DNA of 64,000 nt from Phytophthora colocasiae (Eukaryota; Oomycota; Peronosporomycetes; Peronosporales; Peronosporaceae), in NCBI GenBank assembly GCA_018806915.1, contig JAGKQI010000040.1, forward strand, positions 248,001 to 312,000, in the 5' to 3' direction. The notes beneath the pieces were generated by a model that made no database searches, was not told the DNA's origin, and saw only the letters and a program-made list of their open reading frames with translations. The position numbers and the translations under genes were made by a program. Position 1 is the stretch's first letter. Each line of letters starts with the position of its first letter. This document shows, one piece after another, positions 18,209-29,206 of the stretch.

Positions 18209-20561
18209 ATGACGAGACAGATGACGAGTACCAGAACGGCACCGACGACGACGAAAACGAGAGGAGCTTCGAGAACACGGCGTTCACGAGTTCGAAGCAG
18301 CACTGAGAAGAAGACTGAGAACAACGAGGCGAGCGAAGACAACCACGAATCGGACGACGATGAAGAGAAGGCGTTACCGGTACCCACTCCTTCCCTCACA
18401 ACGGCAAATAGTTCAACGGTGGCTGGCATTGATGAAGCAGCGACAGTTAACGAAGAGCGGCAGGGAGTTGAAGACCCAACAGCGCTCCGCGAAGAAGAAG
18501 ATCGGCTGGCACCAGCGCAACCGGATCAACGGGCCAACGAAATGGAACCAAGAGGGCGAAGATCTGTTACAGCAGCACGAACTTCCGGTGACTTTGGCAC
18601 TGCAGACGAAATGGACCTTCAAGAGTTGGGCGAGGCTCTAAGGAAAATGTACGACCGGGTGCGCACACTACAACGGGAGCGTATGCCTGAAGCAGATACG
18701 CCACAGCTGGAAGCCGACGAGCGACGTGTGGTGGAGGAATTACCGCACGACGGTGACGAACGGGATGAGTACGGACGAGATGTTCGACCTCGCTACCAGG
18801 ACGAAGATAGTGACGGCGGACAAAGAGCACCACTGCACCGCGAACCCGAACGAGAAGCAAGACGGGCAGTACGTAGGCGCCTTGACGACGACGAACCACG
18901 AGACCGTGGACGACGACACGGGAACGAACCAGGACGACACGGACGCCGATCCAGGAGCGAAGCACGACGGCGTGGAGGGAACCGCGGGCGTCACGACCGA
19001 CATCTAGTGCAACGACGAGCGCACCGGGATGGTGATCCATCAGACGACGACAGCTCCGACGATTCGGAACGAGGACATGTTGGACCACCCAGCGACGATG
19101 GAAGCAGCGGCAGCAGCAGCTCCGAAACGAGTAGTGGAAGTTCAAGCGACGAGAGCGACCGAAACAGGTCACGAAGCGCGAGGGGAATGTACGAACGGCG
19201 CGAGGAACGGCACGATCGCCGAAGACGTGAACGGCGTGACCGACGGGAACGACGCGACCGACGTGGACGACGCGAGCGACGCGGTAGGCACGAGCAGCCT
19301 GAGCTACGCGAACGGGAAGAACGGCGACGACGAGCCACGCAGCGAAGTATCAAGGACTTGGAGCTTCCGGTGTTCACGCCAGGGTCAGGGATCTCGGTCT
19401 CAACGTGGATCGATCGAATCGACCTAGCACTTGAAGGAGCGCGAGAATCTGGACGTGGTGACTGGTCCGATAAGGCCTTGTACTTCATCTTGGGCAACAA
19501 GTTGGCTGAGAACGCGGCACGATGGTGGGTCAACCGAGATCGAAGAACGCCGGCACGAGAACGCACTTGGACGCATTTGAAGAGAGGCCTACTGCAGAGG
19601 TACGCGCCACCACAGAACTTGGAGGATGCCGAATGGAGAGTGAATACGCGGATGATGATAGCCGGTGAATCATGCAGACTATGCCGCTGGATTGCGAGAA
19701 GCAGCTGACAGAAATCCAGTGGAAGAGAGAGTTTTCCTTGCTCAATTCTATAGAAACTTGGACCGAACAACAAGGCAGTTGGTCAAGCAGCCGCCAGTTC
19801 CGAGGACGCTGGAGAAGGCAGTGAAGAAGGCGACCCAGTTGAGCGACCCGTTGGAGAATGTGGCGCGAGGAATGCACAACATTGGGCAGACGTTTCCAGC
19901 TGCGCATGCGACGCATCTGGTACAAGTGAATGGACCCAGTGGTACGACGGTGATGATTCCAGGTGTCGGCGGAGTGAGTGTCCCCGGAGAAGTAGCGGGT
20001 GCCACAACTGAAACAGGAGGACGAGCAGCGACCGAGACAGCGGAACAATTGGCGTTGTTCACGAATCCTCAAGGCGTCTACAATCGACTCACGGGCATGA
20101 CCCAGAAGATACCGGGTAGGCGATGGAACGGACGATTTTGGGAACCAAAACCGGCGAGTAAGCCACGTGCACGGAAGAGCGGTACTGGCGAGACCAAGCC
20201 ACCAGCGAAGAAGGCGAAAACTCAAGCAGCGGAACCCAGCGGCGGAGAGTCAGATACCCCACCGAAGACGGCGAAGACGAAAGCAGCAGTGAAGCAGGCG
20301 GGTACGAGCGACAACCGGCAAGGTGAAACGCGTCGAGAGACCGGCGGGACTAGCGACAGCAGAGAGTGTCGGCGATGCGGTGGTAAGGGCCATTGGTCAA
20401 TGCAGTGTCCAAACGAACCCCGGTGCTTTGCGTGCAACCGAGCGGGTCACTTTGCGAGGATGTGCACCGACAGTGAGGCTAAGGCACGGAATGACGAGTA
20501 TATGCGCACGCGTGGGGCGAAGTCGCTGACCAAGTCGGAAAACGAGCAGCGAACGACGTAG
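18209..20561 (+). pseudogene. Gypsy-2 gag with two zinc knuckles, one frameshift
   Basis: The first frame (to 19,708) has a long hydrophilic N-terminus with acidic and then extremely Arg-rich tracts around residues 250-420 (RRERRDRRERRDRRGRRERR). It then enters the gag core (LPVFTPGSGISVSTWIDRID, WSDKALYFILGNKLAENAAR, WWVNRD). Near 19,660 the frame shifts by one base into 19,665-20,561: YAAGLREAADRN, a Lys/Ala-rich tail and two CCHC knuckles (CRRCGGKGHWSMQC, CFACNRAGHFARMC). The stop is 21 bases before the pol frame opens. The product would bind and package element RNA. The Arg/Glu-rich N-terminal extension is unusual for gag. Confidence 0.85.
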
Positions 20562-20584
20562 CGGGGATACGGCGTTCGACAGTG

Positions 20585-23500
20585 ATGAACGGACCCCTTG
20601 GGAAGAGTGAAGCGATGGAAATTGGCGTGAACTGCGATACGGTGCGGCGAGAAGATGGCGCGAACGCGATGCAGAACGAGGAAATGTTGACGAGCGACGA
20701 CATTGTCGAGTGGCAACAGATAATGAAGGACGATGAGATGCTGTTCAACCGGCTGCAGGCCGAGAAGTATGTGTCCACGTTGAGACCAGCGATGGCCACG
20801 ACGAGATACACCCGGGCGCAGAGAGAGCAGGATGAGTGGAAATATGCAGTGGGACGAAAACAGCGGGCAGCCAGTAGAGCGAAGGACCGACGTCAAGCTG
20901 GGGAAGGCGCAGCGACGGTAGCGATTCCTGTGGCGACGACCAGAATGGCCCGAACGACTCGTACGACAGACAACGGTCCCGCGACAACGACAAAGACCAC
21001 GGATGATGCAGACGGCACACCAGCATTGGCAGTGACGGACACCGCTAAAGCGAACGCGGTGAAGGACCCGGAGACGCCCGACAAGGAAGATGTGGCGGTA
21101 GCAGCAACGAATGATGAACCTGACCGTGCCGTGAGTGACGACGAAGCAGTAACGACAACGACGAAGATGCTCGACAAAAGAAAACCAACCACGGAAGAGG
21201 CGATTGTTGAAGACGTCAAGGCGATTGATAGCGAAAACGACGTGGACGACTCGGTGTTGACCAGTGAGCTGCTGAAGGCTCGACAGGCACGGCGACGAAA
21301 GCGGCGGATGGCCAAGCGCCGAAGGACCCGCGAGAAGGAAGCAGAGGCACGCACTAAGCGAGACCAAGAGACCGAACGAAAACGCGCAGCGATAGTTAGA
21401 CAGGTTCGTCGGGCACGAGACGCTGAGGAAGCTTTGAAGCGATTGAATGAACGAGGCGATCAAACCCGAGCCGACGACGATGGTGCAACGAGCGGGGAAA
21501 CGAAGGAACGAGCTCGGGTGAGCTTAGTGAAGCAGCAGTTGAATCAAAGCGTCGAACAACAGCAGAATGAGGCGAAGACGGTGGAGTACATTGGCGCGGA
21601 GGATGGACTACCTACGGCCACAGTGACAGTCTCAGGAACTCAGCGAAACGTGAAGTTGGACAGTTGTGCAAGGTATACGATTGCTGGCACGGACTGGATG
21701 GTGTTGGGTGACAAAATCTCGGACACGGCACCGGTAGACTACGTCGAAGGTATCGGAGGATTCCTGCTGGATGTTATCGGAGTGTGGAGCTTCGATCTCG
21801 TCAGCGTGTTCGGAGAACAGATACGTGTGGAAGCGTGCATTGTGGCAGGTTGTACGGACGAGTTTCTACTGGGGATTGACTTCTTGCAGACGCGAGAAGC
21901 AACGATGGATTTCAGTCGTAACGAAGTGCGGTACGATGACGACGGCCGGGCGGTGGTGATACCATTTCGGACGCAGGACGGTGACGGCGGACGCAAAGTG
22001 GCGGCTGTGCGTGTGGCGGGAAGAACGAAGATTGCAGCGCGGACAGTAACTCCTGTGGAAGTGTCAGTGGCGGCCAAGGATGGTGAACGCGGCATGTCCA
22101 TTCCGACGAGAAGTACGGGAGCGGTTCTGTTAGCAGCGACGGTCACAACAGCGAAGGATGGCAAAGCTTGGATACCTGCCGTCAACGCAAATGATCGAGC
22201 AGCTACTCTACCAAACAAGCGAGAACTTGGAACCTGGATACCCATGGACGAAGACATGACGATCCTCGAGATGAACAAGGAGCTACGGACGGAACGACTG
22301 AACGACTGGATGAACGAGTTGGGCGACAGCGAGACGTCACTCAGTAACGAGAAGGACATACATATCGGAGTTGAAGAGAAGGATGCACGTGAATTGGTAA
22401 TGAAGCTTTTGCGTGTCTATCGAGGGCTTTCGAGCAATGAGAGTGACTGTCCCCCAGCTACAGCATTAAGCATACCGCATCACATCGATACGGGCGAAAC
22501 AGCACCAATTATGCAGAAGAGGAGACGGCAAGCACAAGCAGAAGACCAGATCATTAACGAAAACGTGGAAACGATGTTGAAAGCAGGAGTGATCGAAGAA
22601 GGCAATGGAGCCTGGGGCTTCCCGGTTGTGTTGGTGAGGAAAAAGGATGGAGAGGTTCGGTTTTGTGTCGACTACCGAGCACTCAACAAGGTGACGAAGA
22701 AGGACGTGTATCCTTTGCCCCGCATTGACGAAACATTAGAAGCACTTGGAGGAGCTCTACTCTTCACTACCTTGGACTTGAAGGCAGGGTATTGGCAGAT
22801 TTTAGTGGCTCCGGAAGATCGAGATAAAACAGCGTTCACAACGAAGAAGGGTTTGTATCGGTTCATCAGAATGCCGTTCGGACTCACTAACGCACCTTCG
22901 ACCTTCCAACGCATGATGAATAGTGTACTGAGAGGCTTGACGTGGAGTACGTGTCTGGTGTACTTAGACGATATAGTGGTTTTCACTCGGGGAGGAATCA
23001 AGAGACACATCGTGGAGTTAGCGACGGTATTGGAGCGGCTGGCGACGGCTGGTTTGACGTTGAAACTGAAGAAGTGTCGTTTCGCGATGAGATCCATGGA
23101 GTACTTGGGTCACGAACTGAGCAATGAAGGGGTACGGCCACTACAGAGATTGATCACGGCGGTGCAGAACTTCCCTACGCCACGAGATGCGGTCGAAGTG
23201 AAGAGGTTTGTACATTTGGCAGGCTACTATAGGCGGTTCGTGGAGGGCTTTGGTTCTCTAATGGCCCCGATGACTAAGCTACTACGAAAGAATGTTGAGT
23301 GGGAATGGACGGACGCACAGGTGAACGCGTTTGAGCAAGTGAAGGAAATTTTGACGTGTAAGCCGTTGTTGGTATACCTCGACTTTCGACGAGATTTTCG
23401 AGTGGTGACGGACGCGAGCCGAGTGGGTTTAGGCGCGTGTTTGATGCAGGATCACGGCAGTGGATGGCAGCCGGTGGCTTACGCCAGCAAAGTCAACAAC

Positions 23501-25063
23501 GAAGCTGAGAGCAAGTACGGAATCACGGAGTTAGAATGTTTGGCGGTTGTTTGGGCAGTGAAGTTATTTCGACCGTACCTGTATGGGAGGAAGTTCGTGA
23601 TCATCACGGATCACTCGGCGTTGAAGTGGTTGATGACGAGTTCGAATCTGACGGGGAAATTACACCGCTGGGCTTTGACATTACAAGAATTTAATTTTGA
23701 AGTCGAGTATCGACCAGGAACTACTAACGTGGTAGCAGATGCACTCTCTAGAGCACCTGAGGCAGCGCCTGTACGAGCAGCGATCGGCAGAAGAAGGAGA
23801 GCAAGGCGACGAGCACGGACGACGGAGATGACGACTGGGACGGCAATGAATAGTTGCGTGGATCGAGGGCCGGACGTTGAGAGCGACGAGGCGAATACAC
23901 GGACGAACAACCAGGACACCGAGAAGGGCGTGCAAGGTGAGCCGTTAGCAAGGAACGAGCGGCAGAACGAGCTGACGAAGACGAATGTGTCCTTCGACGA
24001 ACCTGGAGATGCACCCGAACGAGATTCGCACGGACGACGGACGAACGAAATTACGCGAACCAGTAAGGGATCTTTACGAGGAGGGCCCCTGTTGACGACG
24101 GTGTCGAGTAACCCGACGAAGCAGCGAAACAGTACGGGGTCGACGACAGGAGCTACATGCGGTACGGCGCGTAGTGCGAATAGTCCTGTGCCGGGTACAA
24201 CGATGACCGAGACACATAACATTCCGGCGGTGGCGACGGAAGGACGGACAGAGAAGAGAGTGAACGACGAACAGACACGACCCCGCACGAGAGCCGCCAG
24301 ACGACGTGAGGAGGAGCGGCAGTGGCGAGAGGAAGCCATTCGGGCGTTGAACGAGGTGGCAGTAGACGACGGCGACAACGGCACTGAGGTGTTAGTGGAC
24401 AGTGAGGGACAGGCGGTGAACGCGCCGGGTGGCGTGCATGCAGCCACGACGACTGAGACGGCGAAAGACGCTGAGACGATGGAGTCAGTGTCGGCAGATG
24501 CAGAGGATCCGGGACAAGCTGTGGAGCGTGGCGAACACGATTTCGGGGTGTCAATGGAACCCGAGTTGTCGAACGAGAACGAGACGCGAGTTAGCCAGCG
24601 ATGTGTGCCGAGGGAACGCGAGGATGAACGTGATAGAGTCCGGCGAGCAGAGCGCGTAGAGCGAGCTGAGCAACGACGAGTAAGTGAACAGACACTCCAA
24701 CTTACAGACGACGAGATACGCGAAGAGCAGCGCAAGAGTCGCATGGTGAAGAAGTTGCTGGATGCCGGTGTACATCGCGGTCGAAAGATTACGAAGGCGT
24801 TTGGACTGGCAGTGATTGAAATGGCGGAAGGACAGCGTGTAATATTACCGCCAGCGTTGTGGCCACTAGTGTTTAAAGAGCACCATGATTCCGTGTGGGC
24901 GGGACACTTACGAGCTCCGCATACGTACGCCAGGATAGCAGCGATTTATTGGTGGCCAGGGCTGAGCGACGCAGTAAAACGATGGGTTCGAGGTTGCCAG
25001 GAGTGTGGCAGTCGGAAGGCGAGGCCGAGAGAGGTGATTCCACCACTGAGAAGCTTGAGATGA
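20585..25063 (+). CDS. Gypsy-2 pol: protease, RT, RNase H, integrase zinc domain
   Basis: The start is taken at the ATG at 20,585. After about 330 Arg/Glu/Ala-rich residues, the protease motif is VKLDSCARYTIAG, with Cys in place of the usual Gly of D-S-G. RT follows: GFPVVLVRKKDGEVRFCVDY, FTTLDLKAGYWQI, MPFGLTNAPSTFQRMM, and catalytic YLDDIVVF. RNase H has VVTDASRVGLGACL and IITDHSALKWL. The frame then has a 350-residue charged spacer and the integrase zinc region (H...H...C.EC). It ends at TGA 25,061-25,063 where the integrase core should start; a one-base shift continues it in the next entry. Confidence 0.92.
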   Translation: MNGPLGKSEAMEIGVNCDTVRREDGANAMQNEEMLTSDDIVEWQQIMKDDEMLFNRLQAEKYVSTLRPAMATTRYTRAQREQDEWKYAVGRKQRAASRAKDRRQAGEGAATVAIPVATTRMARTTRTTDNGPATTTKTTDDADGTPALAVTDTAKANAVKDPETPDKEDVAVAATNDEPDRAVSDDEAVTTTTKMLDKRKPTTEEAIVEDVKAIDSENDVDDSVLTSELLKARQARRRKRRMAKRRRTREKEAEARTKRDQETERKRAAIVRQVRRARDAEEALKRLNERGDQTRADDDGATSGETKERARVSLVKQQLNQSVEQQQNEAKTVEYIGAEDGLPTATVTVSGTQRNVKLDSCARYTIAGTDWMVLGDKISDTAPVDYVEGIGGFLLDVIGVWSFDLVSVFGEQIRVEACIVAGCTDEFLLGIDFLQTREATMDFSRNEVRYDDDGRAVVIPFRTQDGDGGRKVAAVRVAGRTKIAARTVTPVEVSVAAKDGERGMSIPTRSTGAVLLAATVTTAKDGKAWIPAVNANDRAATLPNKRELGTWIPMDEDMTILEMNKELRTERLNDWMNELGDSETSLSNEKDIHIGVEEKDARELVMKLLRVYRGLSSNESDCPPATALSIPHHIDTGETAPIMQKRRRQAQAEDQIINENVETMLKAGVIEEGNGAWGFPVVLVRKKDGEVRFCVDYRALNKVTKKDVYPLPRIDETLEALGGALLFTTLDLKAGYWQILVAPEDRDKTAFTTKKGLYRFIRMPFGLTNAPSTFQRMMNSVLRGLTWSTCLVYLDDIVVFTRGGIKRHIVELATVLERLATAGLTLKLKKCRFAMRSMEYLGHELSNEGVRPLQRLITAVQNFPTPRDAVEVKRFVHLAGYYRRFVEGFGSLMAPMTKLLRKNVEWEWTDAQVNAFEQVKEILTCKPLLVYLDFRRDFRVVTDASRVGLGACLMQDHGSGWQPVAYASKVNNEAESKYGITELECLAVVWAVKLFRPYLYGRKFVIITDHSALKWLMTSSNLTGKLHRWALTLQEFNFEVEYRPGTTNVVADALSRAPEAAPVRAAIGRRRRARRRARTTEMTTGTAMNSCVDRGPDVESDEANTRTNNQDTEKGVQGEPLARNERQNELTKTNVSFDEPGDAPERDSHGRRTNEITRTSKGSLRGGPLLTTVSSNPTKQRNSTGSTTGATCGTARSANSPVPGTTMTETHNIPAVATEGRTEKRVNDEQTRPRTRAARRREEERQWREEAIRALNEVAVDDGDNGTEVLVDSEGQAVNAPGGVHAATTTETAKDAETMESVSADAEDPGQAVERGEHDFGVSMEPELSNENETRVSQRCVPREREDERDRVRRAERVERAEQRRVSEQTLQLTDDEIREEQRKSRMVKKLLDAGVHRGRKITKAFGLAVIEMAEGQRVILPPALWPLVFKEHHDSVWAGHLRAPHTYARIAAIYWWPGLSDAVKRWVRGCQECGSRKARPREVIPPLRSLR

Positions 25064-26331
25064 GAGGTGGCGATGTCGGCGACAGATGGGCATTGGATGT
25101 GGCTGGCCCATTACCAGCGACGGATGGAGGCAACCGGTTCGTGATTGCCGCCATAGAATACGTTACGAGGTATGTCGTCGCGGCGACCGTGAAGCAGCAC
25201 ACGGCGGAGGATGTTGCGAAGTTCTTGATGAAGAATGTGGTACTCCGGTTTGGTGCCTTTCGTGAGTTGCTAACGGATGGAGCCCCTGAGATGGCAGGAC
25301 GAGCGATCGAGGAGCTGGTGGTGCTTTTGCAGGCGGAGCAGACCACCGCTGTACCACACAGACCGCAGTTGATTGGGTTAGTTGAGAGATTCAACCGGAC
25401 GTGGAAGGATATGGTAGCAACGTACATGTACGACGAGAATCAGCGCGATTGGGACCAGTGGGTGGACTTTGCGGTTTATTCCTATAATGCGGGCCGACAT
25501 TCGACAGTAGCGCTGTCGCCGAACGAACTGATGATGGGGAGAAGGTTAAGGAGTCCCAACGAGTTACTGCGAGCGACCAGAAGAACCGAGGCCGGAGATC
25601 TGAACGCATACCACGAGAAGTTGGTGGCGAGACTTGAGGAGAGTCACGAGTGTGCAGAGTTGGCGAGAGTGCGTGAGCAAGACCGCCAAGCGAGATATTA
25701 CAATCGACGGGTACGGAGGCGTCGAGACTTTGTGGCAGGTGACCGGGTATGGATGTACAATCCACCGCGTGGAGCCAAGGCGACGAAGCTGGTTCATCAG
25801 TGGATGGGACCGCTAAGAATAGTAGAGCCCGCTGGATACGACAATTTTCTGCAAGAACGAGAAGACGTTGGGGACAAGAAGGAGAGGATCATTGCACACG
25901 TTTCCTTTTTGGTATCTTACCACTACCCGGTAGACTTCTTAAAGGCAGCAGCAGCAGATATCGACGGCGAAATTGAATACGAGGATGAACCGACGACACG
26001 CGAAACTGTGGGCGCAACGACAGCGGCCATACAGGCAGCGACGGCTGCACGAGGCGAAAAGAGAGGTCGACGAGCAATTTCAAGTGCGAACAAGGGGTCA
26101 CGACAGAGTGAGCTCCTGGTGGAAATCCGAAGGCGAAGAAGACGGAACGGCGCTGGACAGTATGTGCTGGAGTACGAGTTACAGCCCGAGCGGGTTTGGC
26201 GACGACTACGGAACGGAGACACGGCAAACGCCAACGATGACGAGAAGTACTGGGCTTCTATTGAGGAGTACGAGAAGTTGTTTAGGGCGGGGAGAATCGT
26301 GGAAGAATCTCCAACTGGGGAAGGCGTGTAA
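25064..26331 (+). pseudogene. Gypsy-2 integrase core and C-terminus, out of frame with pol
   Basis: In the neighbouring frame, which is open from 24,895, the sequence gives GGDVGDRWALDVAGPLP (first catalytic Asp), ELLTDGAPEMAG (second Asp) and LVERFNRTWKD (Glu), then LSPNELMMGRRLRSPNELL and an SH3-like GDRVWMYNPPRG region. The tail (QYVLEYELQPERVW) faintly resembles a chromo-type module but is not convincing. The stop lies just inside the 3' LTR. Joining with pol needs a one-base change near 25,060. Confidence 0.85.
26313..26326 (+). promoter_or_regulatory. Polypurine tract of Gypsy-2
   Basis: AACTGGGGAAGGCG directly precedes the 3' LTR; the purine run is short and imperfect. Confidence 0.5.
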
Positions 26332-27114
26332 CAGGAGGACGCAGATGCTGGACACTCGCGAGACGGACAGACAGGGAGGACGCTTGAAGAACCGTGGGGT
26401 ACGGACGATGAGCACGAAGAGCGGCAGCACCTGTGGGAGAAGTCTCAGTGGTCCAGGTACTGGCGAATGTTCGTGGCGCGAGCCAATGAACGCCGTGGCC
26501 TTCTACGAGTACATGTACTCGAGCGAACGAGTGAACGAGGCGGTGATGAGGCAGTGGAACGAGGAGGTCTCCTGTCAGCTGCAGGCTACTGGATACGACG
26601 GATGAGACCGCAGGGACCTTGAAGAACGGGGACCAGCGAGGAAACGGAGAGCTAGAGAGCTCAGTGTAGAATCGGACGGCTTGGAAGCAAGCCACACGGA
26701 ACGAGGAGTGAGGTCGACAAGGCTTCGAGCAACGGTGACGGCAGCACGTACTGAGCGGGCAACGGGTGAGGCTGGACGACGAGAGAAGGCGGCAGCAACG
26801 GACAGTGCTTCGGTGAGTGCTTCCGGCTGTGTGAGCGACTTCGCGTGGTCTGGACGTCTCGACGGTGTCGGCGGGCTTAAACGCGCTGCAAGTAGCCAGA
26901 GTTAGAGGACTTGGACGAGACGAACGAGGTGTGAGACGATAGAAGTATTGTCTATTAATAAATAGGGCCTAGCAGCTAAGCTACGGGTCCGGCGCAGCAA
27001 CACGTGGTTGCTGTAGGCCAGCGAGAGAGTTTCGCGAAGTGAACGGGACGCGAGAAAGCCAACAGCTATACGACTTGCTCAACGTGCCGGGCAAGATAAT
27101 AGACGCACGCTACA
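26327..27114 (+). repeat. 3' LTR of Gypsy-2
   Basis: It is 788 bp, TGTAACAGG...GCTACA. On reading it matches the solo LTR of copy B (54,466-55,253) and differs from its own 5' LTR, so the copy-B solo LTR is closest to this end. Confidence 0.95.
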
Positions 27115-27212
27115 TTACTGATAGATTACTAAGAACTTCTCATTTCATCATGAACGATATACTTCTCTCGTTCCACGTGTTAAACTTTGGAAGCTTGCTT
27201 TACGATAAAATA

Positions 27213-27243
27213 GACACCATTTTGATATTATCAAAATGGTGTC
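27213..27243. repeat. Perfect 31-bp palindrome
   Basis: The arms GACACCATTTTGATA and TATCAAAATGGTGTC flank one base. It lies 99 bases after the Gypsy-2 element in the 3' flank of the effector-like gene. The twin is 55,352-55,382. It could fold as a hairpin in DNA or RNA. Confidence 0.8.
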
Positions 27244-27973
27244 AATTTTCTCAATTCACGGATACATTCAGGGTTCATGTGACTCGATTGATGCGTGATG
27301 AAGCGGAATGTAAACCATGATAGTTTGACACGGAGTTTCTTTTGTGTAAATCCTCACCACCAAATTAGCAGTGCTTGATGAATTCGGAATATCGTTAAAA
27401 GCCCATGGACTTTCATCCAACAACTTGATGCCTCCCTTGATGGTTACGCACACGCGCAACGACCCGATGACATTAAGCCCACGCCTAATGCCTGCTCGTC
27501 ACCAACAGAGTAGCGTGCAGAACTCTTTGGTACGATTTTTCGGAAAGCAGACGTCCTGGAGACGGCCTGCACGTCCATTAGCACCAAACTGGTTCGGCAG
27601 GACACACGTAGAGCACAATAATGTTCTTCTTTTCAAGGCAGTGTTCTTCACCCGCTTTGGCCGGAAAAGAGCCAGATTTCTTAGAAGTCGTGAAATCTTA
27701 AAAATGGTTTGTTTGGTTTTGCAGGGAATAAAATTCAACCATACTTCGTGCCGGGTAGTATTAGATTCGTTTGGCTGATGAGCAATGTGAAGCTGGTAGC
27801 GTAGGTATGTTTGCAAATGAATAAAATTATAGCCGAATTAATACTCGACCTAGTTCGGCTTCAGCTACTGAAGAGAAAACCATCCGCAATTCTACTGATA
27901 TCACCTAGAAATGTTTTCTTTCATTTTAAAGGGACGTAGTGGTGACGCATACTGGTTTCTTAAGAACCGATAG
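27244..27973. other. No recognised gene
   Basis: Open frames of about 100 codons on both strands (27,499-27,816 minus; 27,371-27,778 plus) have no recognisable domain. Position 27,409 is the empty site ATCCA that carries the Copia insertion in copy B. Confidence 0.4.
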
Positions 27974-28300
27974 AAGAAAATGAGTTGATTAACTAGTTAG
28001 CGGATTTCTCGTCTGTGGGATTCTATCTCAAGATTCTAAACCTACTCTAAGCTAGCGGAACCCAAGCTTCACTAAATCTGCGGGATCCAAATATTGTTAT
28101 ATTTCAAAACCCATATAGTGTCTCCAGAGTAGATCGATCCGATCGAGTTCAGCCGTGTTCTGGTAGTTAAACTGGCAGTTTTTCTTGAAGAATTTTTTGA
28201 GGTTAGCGATATTTGGAGTTTGAGCTATTGTATGGCAAAAGTGAATACCGTTCCGAAGACTCCAAACCGCATGACTAACAGAGCAAGTAAGCACTCAAAG
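27974..28300 (-). pseudogene. LINE 3' terminal remnant
   Basis: The minus strand encodes SHAVWSLRNGIHFCHT, then a Lys-rich end and a stop at about 28,097. This matches the C-terminus of the LINE at 3,534 (HAVWRLRNDIYFRQT). A 3' UTR follows, with TCTACTCTGGAGACACTATA and the family tail GTTAATCAACTCATTTTCTTC-like end. The twin is 60,762-61,088. A related tail is at 44,985-45,110. Confidence 0.55.
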
Positions 28301-28364
28301 TGTGTTAATGTCATTTCATCACCACTGCCAACACATCTACTTGCATAGCGAGATCGGATTGGAA

Positions 28365-28472
28365 CATTGATGGCGAAGCGCTTAATCGAGTACTTACGCG
28401 TTTGGGTTTTGAGCCCGAAAATACTGAAGTGCTTCCAAATCTTCCAAGACAACGCATATGGATTCCGTGAAG
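28365..28472 (+). pseudogene. C-terminal coding remnant ending RIWIP (second copy)
   Basis: The frame gives DGEALNRVLTRLGFEPENTE, then VLPNLPRQRIWIP and a stop (TGA). It is homologous to 14,128-14,252. In copy B (61,153-61,260) a Gly codon has become Asp. The parent protein is not recognised. Confidence 0.4.
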
Positions 28473-29206
28473 TTAGAATTTAAACAAACGTAGTAGCATA
28501 GGTCTGCAAGACGACTGTGAGTCTACCTTAGACTAATACAGCATCCAAGTTTTGAAGCTGCGAATGTAACTTCGTCAATTTCTCACCCTTTTCTCGAACT
28601 CCATTCGTCAGTAGCTCAACATGCAACCCACGTCTTCAATGTAGAACGGTTCAGCTGTATGGTACTGATTCTTGACAATATTTACGATGGCGATCATTTC
28701 GGTGTCTCCAAATGACAACCACAAGCACCGTTCGTTCCTCTAGCACTCACCCAATCAATGATGTCCGACATTTTGGCGTCTAGGTGATGTATACGTGAGT
28801 ATTACATGCAGACCTACAGGTACATAGGAAAATACTAGTCACCGAGCCTTCAACATAATACCATCACAGCATCAGTTATGTCGTCGCATGATGCGCGTTG
28901 ACAAATTTTGTTCTCGTAGGTACATGATGGGATCCATAATGGGAACTTGGTTTCGATAGCTTTGAGACACTGGAGATCGAGGCGGTGGCGACAGTCCCAC
29001 CTCCAGCAGATAGACGGAAATGCTAGAGACCGGTACTCGTCAAAGAGGATACGTCAATTCCAATTGATTCTCGTTATTATTATTACATATACATGTAGGC
29101 TACAACCCGCGTCAGGCACATGTAGTCGGAGAGACCCAACTTTTAACCTAGCGCAAGGCTATCTATCGATTTGCTGCGGCATTACCCCCAGTGGGGATTC
29201 CACCGG
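28473..29206. other. Flanking sequence; second copy of the 13.6-kb block
   Basis: 28,532-28,783 duplicates 13,578-13,815. From about 28,790 the sequence resembles the upstream flank at 16,690-16,950 (GTGAGTATTAC, CTACAGGTACAT, TACAACCCGCG), confirming an older duplication of the gene with its flank. No other gene is seen. Confidence 0.5.

Larger units (their letters stand above)
17394..27114 (+). mobile_element. Full-length Ty3/Gypsy LTR retrotransposon (Gypsy-2)
   Basis: The element is 9,721 bp with LTRs of 786 and 788 bp (TGTAACAGG...GCTACA) and the short target duplication TTAC (17,390-17,393, 27,115-27,118). Copy B holds only a solo LTR at the same site, and the unoccupied paralogous site is seen at about 29,625. 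The LTRs differ by two one-base indels and a few substitutions. Gag and pol are separate ORFs in the same orientation. The element is markedly rich in CGA/GAC words. Confidence 0.97.

Noticed and set aside
18991..21463. Long minus-strand ORFs across Gypsy-2 gag and pol (260, 231, 338 and 153 codons)
   Set aside because: They lie wholly opposite gag/pol and consist of Ser/Arg/Cys-rich complement of GA-rich codons; no domain.
23611..24744. 377-codon minus-strand Ser/Val-rich ORF in Gypsy-2
   Set aside because: It is complement of the charged pol spacer and RNase H; composition mirrors the plus-strand codons.
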